A stretch of DNA of 64,000 bases from Pisolithus tinctorius. Its lineage: Eukaryota > Basidiomycota > Agaricomycetes > Boletales > Pisolithaceae. The notes beneath the pieces were generated by a model, which did no database searches, was not told the origin of the DNA, and saw nothing but the letters and a program-made list of their open reading frames with translations. Position numbers and translations under genes: made by a program. Each line of letters starts with the position of its first letter. Within the stretch, counting starts at the first letter, position 1. The stretch is taken from positions 4,278,001-4,342,000 of the forward strand of contig JANFAH010000002.1 in assembly GCA_024663395.1 (NCBI GenBank). Direction: 5' to 3'. Shown one piece after another: positions 8,942 through 17,889 of the stretch.

Positions 8942-11004
8942 AAGGCTCTCCTGGTGTAGCGTCAGGAAGAGAGCCCATAGTATCCCGAAAAGTAGAGGCT
9001 AAGATAGAGACCGAGAAAGTGTATGATTACGAACAAGAGATGTCAATCACTTCTATCGCTGGTTTCGCCTACCTCGTCGATCGTCAAAACGCTACCGTCC
9101 GAACCATCCTCGACTCGGGCGCCGAAACAAATATCATCGATCCGGCTATAGTCGAAAAATACGAAATCCCGACACGCAAAATTGCTCGCCCATGGGAATC
9201 GAGAAGTTACAAAGGCAAGACCGGAGATTGGGTCACCCACATCGCTTCCTTCAGAGCCAAGATCTGGGGAAAGACCATGCGCATCCGCGCATACGTCCTC
9301 AAGCTCGGAAATTGGGAGTCCCTCCTTCTCGGAATGCCTTGGCTCAAGGAGCACAACCCCATAATCAGCTGGACCTCCAGAAAGCTGATCGGCTGGGGAG
9401 AACTCGACCATGGCCTCGACAAGAAAAATCGCGTCCGCGGAACCGACTTCGCCAGGACCGTAAAAATAACCCGCACGTCTATCTCCACGAAACTTGAAGC
9501 TTCACATGTACAAGCAGAGGTTGATTTGCCCCCGGAGTATCGGGACTTCTCGGTGGTCTTCTCCGAAGAAGAAGTCCCTCTTCCGCCGCATCGCGGTTTC
9601 TTGGACCACGAAATCCGCTTGAAGCCCGGCTTCCAGCCGAAGAAAGGAGCAATATACCCGCTGTCCCTCGACGAACTCAAGGGACTCGATGAGTTCATCG
9701 ACGAGAACCTTGGATGCGGAAAAATTCGCCCCTCGAAATCTTCGCAGGCAGCCCCTGTCTTTTTCGTCGGAAAGAAAGACGGAAAAAGGAGACTCATCCA
9801 GGACTATCGGTACTTAAACTCTCACACCATCGTCGACTCGTACCCTCTCCCCGATGTTAAGACCCTACTGGACGAACTCGCTGGCTCCCGCTACTTCACC
9901 AAGTTCAATGTCCGTTGGGGTTTCACCAATATAAGGGTGAAGGAGGGAGACGAGTGGAAGGGGGCTTTCATAACCCCTAGAGGACTCTTCGAACCGACGG
10001 TAATGTTCTTTGGACAGTGCAACTCACCGCCTACCTTCCAAAGGTACATGGACCATACGTTCGGAGAACTCAAAAACGAGAGAAAAGCCGTCATTTTCAT
10101 GGATGACGTCACCATACACTCAAAAACAAAGGAAGGTCTACGCGAAGCGGTTCGCCGCTTTCTGCAGATAGCCTCCAAGGAACACCTCCGCCTGAAGCTG
10201 AAAAAGTGTACCTTCGAAGCCGAAGAAATAGAATTCTTGGGGTTCGTGATCCATCAGGGTCAATACGAACCGTCGGAAATTAAAATCGAGGCTATCAAAA
10301 CCTGGCCCGCGCTGACGACTCTCAAGGAACTTCGGTCCTTCTTAGGCTTCTGTAACTTCTACCGGCAGTTCATTTCCGGCTTCTCACAGACCGCTCGACC
10401 GCTGCACGACCTCTCGAAGAAAAATGCGAAATGGACTTGGGGCTCGGAGCAGAGCTCGGCTTTCGAGGCACTCAAGAAAGCCCTCTCGTCCAAGCCCGTC
10501 CTCCGCCTTCCGGATCTCCAGAAGCCGTTCATACTCCACACCGATGCCTCCAAGCTTGGCACCGGTGCCGTTTTGTCACAAGCCGATGACTCGGGAACAC
10601 TCCACCCCTGTGCGTATATGTCTCAGTCACTAACCGGAGCGGAACAGAATTACCAGGTCTACGACCTGGAGATGCTAGCAGTAATGCGCGCCCTCAAACA
10701 ATGGCGCCCTTACCTTCTGTCCCCGCCGGAGCCGACTCGGGTCTATACCGACCATCAAAACATCACCTACTACGCGCAGCCTCAGAAGCTTACAGCCAGG
10801 CAGGCCCGCTGGCAGGCTACGCTACAGGAGTATCCTCTACAGTTTGTCCACATCGCAGGGACCAAAAATTCTGCCGCCGACACCCTCTCACGCCGCTCGG
10901 ACTTCAATGCCGAGCCGGAAACCGTCTCTACCCTACTTCCAAAGGCCGTTTGGCTTGAGGGGGGGGTGAGACCCTCCGTTGTTTCCCTTTTCAAGGTTGA
11001 CTGA
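8911..11004 (+). CDS. Gypsy Pol, first part: protease, reverse transcriptase, RNase H
   Basis: The frame lies -1 relative to gag and is open from 8911, overlapping the gag end. That suggests a Gag-Pol fusion made by frameshifting rather than a separate start. The aspartic protease motif LDSGAETN is near 9106. The reverse transcriptase has VFFVGKKDGKRRLIQDYRYL, RGLFEPTVMFFG and a FMDD box at 10096-10107. RNase H follows (HTDASKLGTGAV; VYTDHQNITYY; GTKNSAADTLSRR). Motif A reads FTKFNVRWG, with Asn (9907-9909) in place of the usual catalytic Asp. The frame ends at an in-frame TGA (11002-11004), although the same frame continues into integrase without another stop. This copy is probably unable to reverse transcribe by itself. 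Confidence 0.9.
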   Translation, partial: RRSERTTGFLKGSPGVASGREPIVSRKVEAKIETEKVYDYEQEMSITSIAGFAYLVDRQNATVRTILDSGAETNIIDPAIVEKYEIPTRKIARPWESRSYKGKTGDWVTHIASFRAKIWGKTMRIRAYVLKLGNWESLLLGMPWLKEHNPIISWTSRKLIGWGELDHGLDKKNRVRGTDFARTVKITRTSISTKLEASHVQAEVDLPPEYRDFSVVFSEEEVPLPPHRGFLDHEIRLKPGFQPKKGAIYPLSLDELKGLDEFIDENLGCGKIRPSKSSQAAPVFFVGKKDGKRRLIQDYRYLNSHTIVDSYPLPDVKTLLDELAGSRYFTKFNVRWGFTNIRVKEGDEWKGAFITPRGLFEPTVMFFGQCNSPPTFQRYMDHTFGELKNERKAVIFMDDVTIHSKTKEGLREAVRRFLQIASKEHLRLKLKKCTFEAEEIEFLGFVIHQGQYEPSEIKIEAIKTWPALTTLKELRSFLGFCNFYRQFISGFSQTARPLHDLSKKNAKWTWGSEQSSAFEALKKALSSKPVLRLPDLQKPFILHTDASKLGTGAVLSQADDSGTLHPCAYMSQSLTGAEQNYQVYDLEMLAVMRALKQWRPYLLSPPEPTRVYTDHQNITYYAQPQKLTARQARWQATLQEYPLQFVHIAGTKNSAADTLSRRSDFNAEPETVSTLLPKAVWLEGGVRPSVVSLFKVD

Positions 11005-12564
11005 GCCGCTTCGGAGCCCTCAAGGGCCCCTCCGCCCCTTCGGAAGGTCTCCTTCAAGGAACCAGAACCTGCTGAACGCCCGTCTGAGGAGAAGAAAAAG
11101 GTTCAGAAAGGTAAAGGACGCGTCTTCCAGCTAAATGCCGACCTGTACCAGGAGGTAAAAGAAGCTTCCGCGTCCCTGTCCGCCCCCGAAACAACGCAAG
11201 GGTCTGACGGAGTCAGGAGGAAGGGCAGAAGGATCTTCGTACCGGAGCCGGTCCGCCAAGACGTCCTTCGGCAGTACCACGATACCCCCGCTTTCGGACA
11301 TCCCGGGGTAAAGGCAATGACAAAGAAAATGAACAGGTACGTGTGGTGGCCGGGAATGTACCAGTCTATCCGGAACTACTGCAGAGGCTGCCCCTCGTGC
11401 CAAGCCAATAAGGTCAACACCCACCCGACTACGCCCCCTGTCACCCCACACGACGTAGCAAAGAACCCCTTCCCCTTCAAGCAGATCTCGATGGATCTGG
11501 TTACCGACCTGCCCCTGTCCGGCGGCAGGTACGACAGCATCCTGACCATCGTGGACCAAGGGTTGACCAAAGGAGCGTTCTTCCTACCGACTACCAAGAC
11601 TGTAGACAGTGTTGGCATCGCAGACCTCTACCATGCCTATGTCTACCCGCATTGGGGTGTCCCGGAGGCCGTCATATCGGACCGAGGCCCTCAGTTCGTC
11701 TCCGCTTTCACCAGGGGTCTCTACCGCGCCCTCGGAATCGAACTAAAAGCCTCCACCGCATACCACCCACAGACCAATGGCGAAGCAGAACGTGTAAATC
11801 AGGAGGTCGGAACCTACCTCCGCATGTACGCGGACACGGATCCCCACAACTGGCACACGAAGCTACCTGACGCTCAAATGGCGCACAATTCGCGCGTGCA
11901 CTCGTCTCATAACCAGTCGCCTTACTCGCTCATGTACGGATTCGACCCGGCTCCCTACCCTACGGGGCAACCCCCGCAGGAGTCGTTAGCTGGCGATAGA
12001 CTCGAGCAGTTGGCCGCAAATCGAGACGCCGCGATAATCGCTCACAAAGAAGCTCAGGAGTTGATGAGGTCAAGGTCAAAAGGAACCTGTACGGAGTTCT
12101 CCGTAGGGGATAAGGTTTGGCTCGACGCTTCTGACCTGAAAAGGGATGTTCCGTCAAAGAAGCTTGCGCCCAGGCGCCACGGCCCGTTTGTGGTTTCCGA
12201 ACGGATCGGCCCGGTTGCCTACAAGCTGGAACTACCCCCTGATTGGCGGATACACCCCGTGTTCCACGCGTCAAAGCTCACCCCCTTCGTCGAAACGCGC
12301 GAATATGGCCCGGCACAACCCCCGCCTCCACCAGAATTGGTAGGAGACGAGAACGAATGGGAGGTCGAGGCCATACTCAAACACAAACGTGCGCGCAAGG
12401 TCAAGTCATCGTCTAAAGAGCCCGGTGTAGTCCCGCAGCCAAAATACCTCTACCTCGTCAAGTGGCTCGGTTACCCGCATTCCCAAAATAGCTGGGAAAG
12501 CGAGGAGAACCTTATAAACGCCCCAGAGGTTCTTGCGGAGTACAAACACGTCAACTCCCTCTAA
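11005..12564 (+). CDS. Gypsy Pol, second part: integrase and chromodomain
   Basis: It continues in the same frame as the first part, directly after the TGA at 11002-11004. The zinc-binding HHCC region (HDTPAFGHPG ... CRGCPSCQANK) spans roughly 11279-11410. The integrase core carries the DDE residues in QISMDLVTDLP, SDRGPQFVS and NGEAERVNQE. The C-terminus has a GPF/Y-like stretch (RRHGPFVVSERIGPVAYKL) and a chromodomain (EWEVEAIL ... YLVKWLGYPHSQNSWE, about 12355-12545). Chromodomains of this kind steer integration to heterochromatin in related elements. The first ATG after the TGA is at 11317, within the zinc region, so a product started there would lack part of the domain. Confidence 0.9.
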   Translation, partial: AASEPSRAPPPLRKVSFKEPEPAERPSEEKKKVQKGKGRVFQLNADLYQEVKEASASLSAPETTQGSDGVRRKGRRIFVPEPVRQDVLRQYHDTPAFGHPGVKAMTKKMNRYVWWPGMYQSIRNYCRGCPSCQANKVNTHPTTPPVTPHDVAKNPFPFKQISMDLVTDLPLSGGRYDSILTIVDQGLTKGAFFLPTTKTVDSVGIADLYHAYVYPHWGVPEAVISDRGPQFVSAFTRGLYRALGIELKASTAYHPQTNGEAERVNQEVGTYLRMYADTDPHNWHTKLPDAQMAHNSRVHSSHNQSPYSLMYGFDPAPYPTGQPPQESLAGDRLEQLAANRDAAIIAHKEAQELMRSRSKGTCTEFSVGDKVWLDASDLKRDVPSKKLAPRRHGPFVVSERIGPVAYKLELPPDWRIHPVFHASKLTPFVETREYGPAQPPPPPELVGDENEWEVEAILKHKRARKVKSSSKEPGVVPQPKYLYLVKWLGYPHSQNSWESEENLINAPEVLAEYKHVNSL

Positions 12565-12570
12565 AGCGCT

Positions 12571-13971
12571 ATGTCCTACACCCCCAACACCGAGAACCCC
12601 GGCTCCGACTACTTCGACAATGACTTCCATGCCGACATCGATGAACCATACGACCCTTCACGTCCCTACTTCGATCGCTATGCCAGTACCCCTCCCCGCC
12701 TCTCAGAACCACCGGTACGCTCCCTCGGAGCGGTACGCGCCGTGTCCCCCGCGGTATCCGCCCACTCCTCGTATGGCGGTACCTACCAATCCCTTCACGA
12801 CTCCGTCGCCTCCGCCACGCGTCCATACCCGTACCCGGTCATCCGCTCGGTCCCCTCTTCACAGAGAGCACGCAAGGATGCCCGCAAGGGAAAGTCCAAG
12901 GCTCACTCGGGACCACCCGAGCCTCGCTATGACCCCACTTTCCGAGCCTGCAATACTCCCCCGCTCTCCCAAGCCGGTTACAGATCCCCCTCCCCGCTCC
13001 CTCGTGCTGGCCCATCCGCTCCAGCACCTTCCGTCGCACCGGCCGATCTCTCGGCCCCCTCGGTCACACCTGCAGCCCCCGCCACAGGAAAATGGGTGGC
13101 TCCCGAGGCAAGCGTCTTCCTCGGTTATGTGCGGCTGCTCAACGACTTCGAGCGCTGGGAATCACACGGCTGGAGAGCAGGAGAACGTCACGAGCATCTA
13201 CGGGTGCTGTCTAAGGTCTTCAGAAGCTCAGAAGTGATCGGTAAGCGCGTTCATGACCAGGTGGCTACAGCGGAAGGGAGCTTCGAGGCGCATACGTATG
13301 AAGACATCGATAGAGCCAACTCCGCCATCCTCCAGGAGGCCTTGAAAACCCAAGAGGCCGTCGTCAAAATCGTCCACGAAGACTACGGCCCCTCCCTCAT
13401 CTCTTCCTTTCGAGCCTTTCTCGACCGAACCCCCGTCGACGTCGTGGTCCGTGGGCTCCTCCCTCCGACGCATCAAGCAGCGTCTGGAAGATCGAGCCTA
13501 CCTCCGGACCCTCACCGAGCGCAAACACGGGAGGTCGCGGGAGAAGAAGCCGGTCTCGGAAGGACGGTACAACATGGATCCGGAGGAAGCGGAGAGGCTA
13601 ACAGAGATGTCGAACAGAGGTGTCGCGATTGCTGGGAGAAGGTTATACCGGGCCAGGGCCGAGAACACTTCCAAGCCGTCGCGGACTCGCTCGCATCCGT
13701 CCCGTTCAACGGATCGCCACGCGACTGGCTCGACTTTTTCGCTCAGGCCCGAGGTGATTCCGCTGGAAGGGCCCTCTTCTACGCTTCTCAGACATCAAGA
13801 GCTCTACCAGCAACTCCCTTCGTCCCTGTACCTGTCTCCGCCCTCAGCAAACGAGAACTTGGTGGGCTCGTTCCCGTCGATTGGCAGCATCCCCTCCATC
13901 AGTTCGCCTGCTACCGATGTTCATGCCTTGGACATTGGTCGTCTAACTGCCCGGCTCGTGGTGGCAACTAA
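12571..13971 (+). CDS. Extra frame after integrase, Pro-rich with C-terminal CCHC zinc knuckle
   Basis: An ATG six bases after the pol stop opens a 466-codon frame in the same phase. About the first 180 residues are Pro/Ser/Arg-rich and probably disordered. A helical, charged middle follows (FERWESHGWRAGERHEHLRV; about residues 190-290). The end carries a zinc knuckle with C447, C450, H455 and C460 (CYRCSCLGHWSSNC), spaced CX2CX4HX4C. Between about 13455 and 13665 the plausible protein lies in the +1 frame instead (RRIKQRLEDRAYLRTLTERK). This copy may therefore hold two compensating frameshifts. A second Gag-like or nucleic-acid-binding protein is my inference; ordinary gypsy elements do not need one. 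Confidence 0.6.
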   Translation: MSYTPNTENPGSDYFDNDFHADIDEPYDPSRPYFDRYASTPPRLSEPPVRSLGAVRAVSPAVSAHSSYGGTYQSLHDSVASATRPYPYPVIRSVPSSQRARKDARKGKSKAHSGPPEPRYDPTFRACNTPPLSQAGYRSPSPLPRAGPSAPAPSVAPADLSAPSVTPAAPATGKWVAPEASVFLGYVRLLNDFERWESHGWRAGERHEHLRVLSKVFRSSEVIGKRVHDQVATAEGSFEAHTYEDIDRANSAILQEALKTQEAVVKIVHEDYGPSLISSFRAFLDRTPVDVVVRGLLPPTHQAASGRSSLPPDPHRAQTREVAGEEAGLGRTVQHGSGGSGEANRDVEQRCRDCWEKVIPGQGREHFQAVADSLASVPFNGSPRDWLDFFAQARGDSAGRALFYASQTSRALPATPFVPVPVSALSKRELGGLVPVDWQHPLHQFACYRCSCLGHWSSNCPARGGN

Positions 13972-14033
13972 CTCGGAAATCCGCTCCTGGGTACAGCAAG
14001 GCCTTTACTCGCCTTCGGAGGACCTCAGGCCTT

Positions 14034-14046
14034 GAGAGGGGGGTGA
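14034..14046 (+). other. Polypurine tract before the gypsy 3' LTR
   Basis: GAGAGGGGGGTGA lies immediately upstream of the 3' LTR at 14047, the standard position for the plus-strand primer. Confidence 0.75.
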
Positions 14047-14735
14047 TGTTACGCTGCGCTCACATGTTTCCCCTTTGCAGACACTCTACGTACCCGTTCG
14101 CGCCCGTTCCCGCCTCTAGAGGCGTTCCGTTTACCCGCAACCCACTGTCTACGCAGTTGGGCTTGCGTTCCGTATGTTTCCCCTTCTCTGTTTCCCTTCT
14201 TGGTTGACCCCTGTCAACCCCGCGTTGTACTATACTCGGACATTACGTCCGCTTCCGCTTCCTTCCGTGATCCGCTGGTGGCCCTGATCCACGCGGTCAC
14301 GTGACACGTTCACCCCTGTCTGGTTCGGGTGAACGCTCCACCCTTGACTCACATACGCGGTTAGTCCCTCTTGTGTGTTAGTGGTTAGTCCCTCTCGCAT
14401 AGCCGTCTACCCTTGCGCCCGCACTGCAGTGACTCCGTCCTGCCTTGTTCGGACTCGGGTGAACGACTGTACGAGTATTCGAATGTTTGGTTCGCAGTAC
14501 TGTACATACATATATAAACCCGCATGTATCGTACTGGTCCCCCATTCGAAATCTACTTTGCAACCACCCTTAGCTCTGCGCGCTGAACCAACAAGGACTC
14601 GCCAGTACGACTTCGGTTGGCCAAGACTAGTGTCCCGTCGCTAGTGAAGTTAAATTACGCGCCACTCTCGCGCAGTCACGTGCTTGTGCTTCATCGCACT
14701 CGATTCGTGGCGCGATACGAGTCGTCGGCATAACA
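14047..14735 (+). repeat. 3' LTR of the gypsy element
   Basis: It is a 689 bp copy of 6597-7285 with one difference (C at 14711 versus T at 7261). The target duplication CTGGG follows at 14736-14740. Confidence 0.95.
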
Positions 14736-14789
14736 CTGGGACCAGGGCAAGGGTTGGGTGAGACCAGTCAAGACCAGGGTAGAGCCAGT

Positions 14790-15254
14790 CTAGGGTGGTC
14801 TAGACATGGTCATGACAGATTCTGCTTCTGCTAGCCTGACATTGATGAAGAAATAAAGTTCACAGTATTCACCTTTTTTGAGTTTGCATACAGTGTATGG
14901 GGAGGGGATGTTGATGGGTCCTGTGGGTACTCCTACTTTGCAAATTGGAGCATGCTTAACCCTGTTCTTTTTCTGTTCTTCCACTTGAGCTGTTTCCACT
15001 TCTTCAAGTCTGCAGCATTGTAGCTCTACATGTTCTTCTTTGGCTTGTTCAGCTTCCTCCAGTGCCCTTTGGGCCTCCTGTTCTTTGTATGCTTGCCAAT
15101 TAAGTTTCTCTTTATCATTGTTCAGAACCCAGAGTGTCACTAGAATGTTTGCAGCTTGCTGATTGTTTACTGCATTGTTGATGAGTTGTAGACAGGCTTC
15201 TTGATAGTCCTCTGTGGTAAAATCAGGCTGTGAAGCCAAGTTGGGATTTTCCAT
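14790..15254 (-). CDS. Coiled-coil protein fragment of a repeat element
   Basis: An ATG at 15254 (MENPNLASQP) opens a frame of about 154 codons. Its middle is a charged, probably coiled-coil segment (EAQRALEEAEQAKEEHVELQ), followed by PICKVGVPTGPINIPSPYTV and LKKGEYCELYFFINVRLAEA. Proteins with this layout recur in repeats of mushroom-forming fungi, but their function is unknown to me. The end runs into degenerate repeat sequence next to the gypsy insertion, so the frame is probably truncated. CpG content is low. Confidence 0.4.
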   Translation of the reverse strand: MENPNLASQPDFTTEDYQEACLQLINNAVNNQQAANILVTLWVLNNDKEKLNWQAYKEQEAQRALEEAEQAKEEHVELQCCRLEEVETAQVEEQKKNRVKHAPICKVGVPTGPINIPSPYTVCKLKKGEYCELYFFINVRLAEAESVMTMSRPP

Positions 15255-15830
15255 CTGAGGTTGGTTGTTGTGAAGGACAAGAGGAAATCTGTCAACAAGT
15301 GACAAGGTTACATAAGTGGCCAGTGGACAAACCTCTGACAAACCTTAGACAAACCTTAGACAAACCAGCCTTTTTTCCTGTGCTTCTATTTTTGACAGGT
15401 TATGTATCACTGCTAGTATCTTTTGTTACCCCTTGTCCCTTGTTCTTATGAGCTCATTTTCACATATATACTTCACTTCTCTCACTTACAAAACCCTCAG
15501 ACATCTTGCCCATACTCAGGCAGTGGCTGAGGTATAGTTATCCCTTGTATTTGTTTTACACTTTACTAATTGTATGTTAGCTATTTTCTACTTAGGTGAA
15601 CAACCCAGTCATCTTGCCCATACTCAGGCAGTGGCTGAGCTATTTTCTACTTAGTTTTTGTCAAGATCTGTGCAAGGGCTGGAGGCACAGACTCTGCTGA
15701 TTGTGAAGTGTGCAGAAACAAGAGACACATCACACTTTGCTTACTCACGCATGAACTAAATTCTGTGTGACACTTCATGCCTCTGCTTACATAGAATACT
15801 ATCAATTCATGTATTGTCTCTCCACTCACG
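15255..15830. repeat. Repeat sequence with short internal duplications
   Basis: No gene is seen. Around 15329-15366 the unit ACAAACCTTAG is repeated in tandem. A 30-base segment starting CATCTTGCCCATACTCAGG occurs at 15502-15531 and again at 15610-15639, each time near CTATTTTCTACTTAG. The CpG-poor composition ends near 15830. Confidence 0.45.
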
Positions 15831-17889
15831 GCCAGCTTGCCGTGTGCGGTGCCACTATCACCCCGCGACATAGCAAGGGAAACAGGTAGATCGCTGGCCA
15901 CGTGCTTCAAAAACTCCGCCGATACTAAGTGGGCTCGAGAACCCAAACGGAATCCTCGGAACTTCATGTTCGCGGGGGCCGAGGTCAGTGAGGGACTTTC
16001 ATATGTCCTTGCGCATGCAATCCCCTGGTTCTGTGTATTTCAGTGATGAGTCTGTGGCATGTCATTCGGCGGCCAAAACGTGTTGAACGTTGAAATGTCT
16101 ATGACAGCTGCGGGATTCGACACGTTCAAATAACGTTAGAGCAACGACGACCAGGAGCCAGTTAACTCCGCGGACAGGTGCAAGCCGGCGGGCGGGCAAA
16201 TTTAGGCGACGGACCATTCGATACGAGCCCATTGCGAATAACGTGAGAGGCCGAAATGAAAATTTAGAATAAATGACCAAGGTTCAGAAACTTGGACTGC
16301 CATCGTTGGATACGCGTGTCACAATACACGGTGGACAATATTGCGCTACTTACCGCATCCATGAGTCGATCGTCATATCATGGTCATGTTATGCGCGGGC
16401 CGTGCTGTGCAGCAGCAGGTACTATGGGTTCATTTAAGCCTCGAAATAACGATCGGGAAGATGATCGTTTGCCAATAACGCTGCCTCCCTGCAGGCCCAC
16501 GCACGCTACTTGGCAATCTATAACGGAGATGGCGATGCGGTCTGCATCATGGGAGCGGGCAGGGGATGGGTTGACTTGCACTTGCACCACGTGTCGTGTA
16601 CATATGTATTGTTTGGGTGTCAGCCCTAGAGATGTCGAAGCCGGTGGATGGTATTAAGACAAGGCACACACGCCCGCTGGGCCTCCGTCGGATGAAAACC
16701 AGTACCTTTCAGACGAAAACGTTTCGTATTGGCCACCGCACGTGAATCGTTTTCAAGGGCAGTCGTGTGATCGACCAGCACTAAAATGACTGCCAACCAA
16801 CCCGCAGGGGTCCACACACACTGGCCAGTAACGCAACTGTTTAATTATCGCGTCGCTCGTCGTTGGCACTGTTCGTGGCTGTTCCTTGTTCGAGCGGACG
16901 CATCATGGTGAGCGGTGAGCCTGCCTGTGTGTTCGAACTTGGCAAGCAACAACACGTGTCCTACTAGTTAGGCGTACCTTTTGCGCCGATGGAATCGCCA
17001 TCATTCTCGATCTCCAATGATAGAGTCCTTGCCAAGGGTGCGAACAGATTCTGCATCTGCGCCTACTCACAAACATGGAATACATGCTAACATTTCCGAT
17101 TCGGTGACGGCGGATTTACCGGTGAGTCGTCCATGATGCATGATGGGGGGCACTCGACGTCGAACTCACAATGCGAGGCCGTGGATGTCGAGCTACCCCA
17201 CGTCATCCAGACCTCGCACTGTGCAATCGTGGAAGCCAGAAAGACAAACTTCGGTTTCACACAGCACAGTATCTAGATAGCCAAGCCTGGCTGGTTTGTT
17301 TTTAAGCTAGCGGATCATTGAGGATACAGACAAGCGCCTAAAAAAAGAGAGAGGGTATTATGTAAGGGAAATACAAGCTATAAATGTGTAGGTTAGCGTG
17401 AAGACAACCGAAAAAAAAAGAGAAAGAAATCAGGAACCAAATGAACCGAGAACTTGTTGGTACCAAGTCATGAGGGTTTGAACCAGTGACGAGGGAAAAA
17501 GAGGCGGAGGCATGAGGGAGGAAGCATGAAAGTATTACGAGCAGGTGGTGGGTGTGATATAACTTGTACATCTTATGTACCGAACGAGATTGAAACGCGA
17601 AAAAAAAGGGGGGGAAAAAGGTTGAAGTTGCTATGAGGGTCCATATGTATACGAATGAGTACTATTGAGTGGGTGAGAGGACGTCGAAATTATTTGAAAT
17701 GATTGGGGAATCATACGTAACGTGCATCATCGATCGCACAAAGACGACCACAAAAAAAAAGAGCATGAAGAAGGGCGAAAGAATTGGATATTTTCAAAGA
17801 CGAAACCCTTTGTTACTTTTGCTCACTGAGGAGGGAGGATTTAAATTTTCCCCGTCCCCGATTTTTTTCTCCTCAACTACGATCCAACC
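15831..17889. other. Intergenic stretch without a recognisable gene
   Basis: CpG content returns to normal here and only short, unconvincing frames are present. The last 500 bases (A-rich tracts such as AAAAAAAAGAG) adjoin the 3' end of the GATA factor gene and probably include its 3' UTR. Confidence 0.4.

Larger units (their letters stand above)
6597..14735 (+). mobile_element. Ty3/gypsy chromodomain retrotransposon, nearly complete and young
   Basis: The element is 8139 bp with two 689 bp LTRs (TGTTACGC...CATAACA) flanked by a perfect 5-bp duplication, CTGGG at 6592-6596 and 14736-14740. The LTRs differ at a single position (T at 7261, C at 14711), so insertion was recent. Gene order is gag, protease, reverse transcriptase, RNase H, integrase, chromodomain and then an extra frame, which fits a fungal chromovirus. 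Unlike its surroundings it is rich in CpG. It carries at least two apparently inactivating changes in pol. Confidence 0.95.

Noticed and set aside
10096..10107. FMDD in the gypsy reverse transcriptase as a damaged YxDD box
   Set aside because: The two aspartates are present, and the first position tolerates Phe; the motif A change is the relevant defect.
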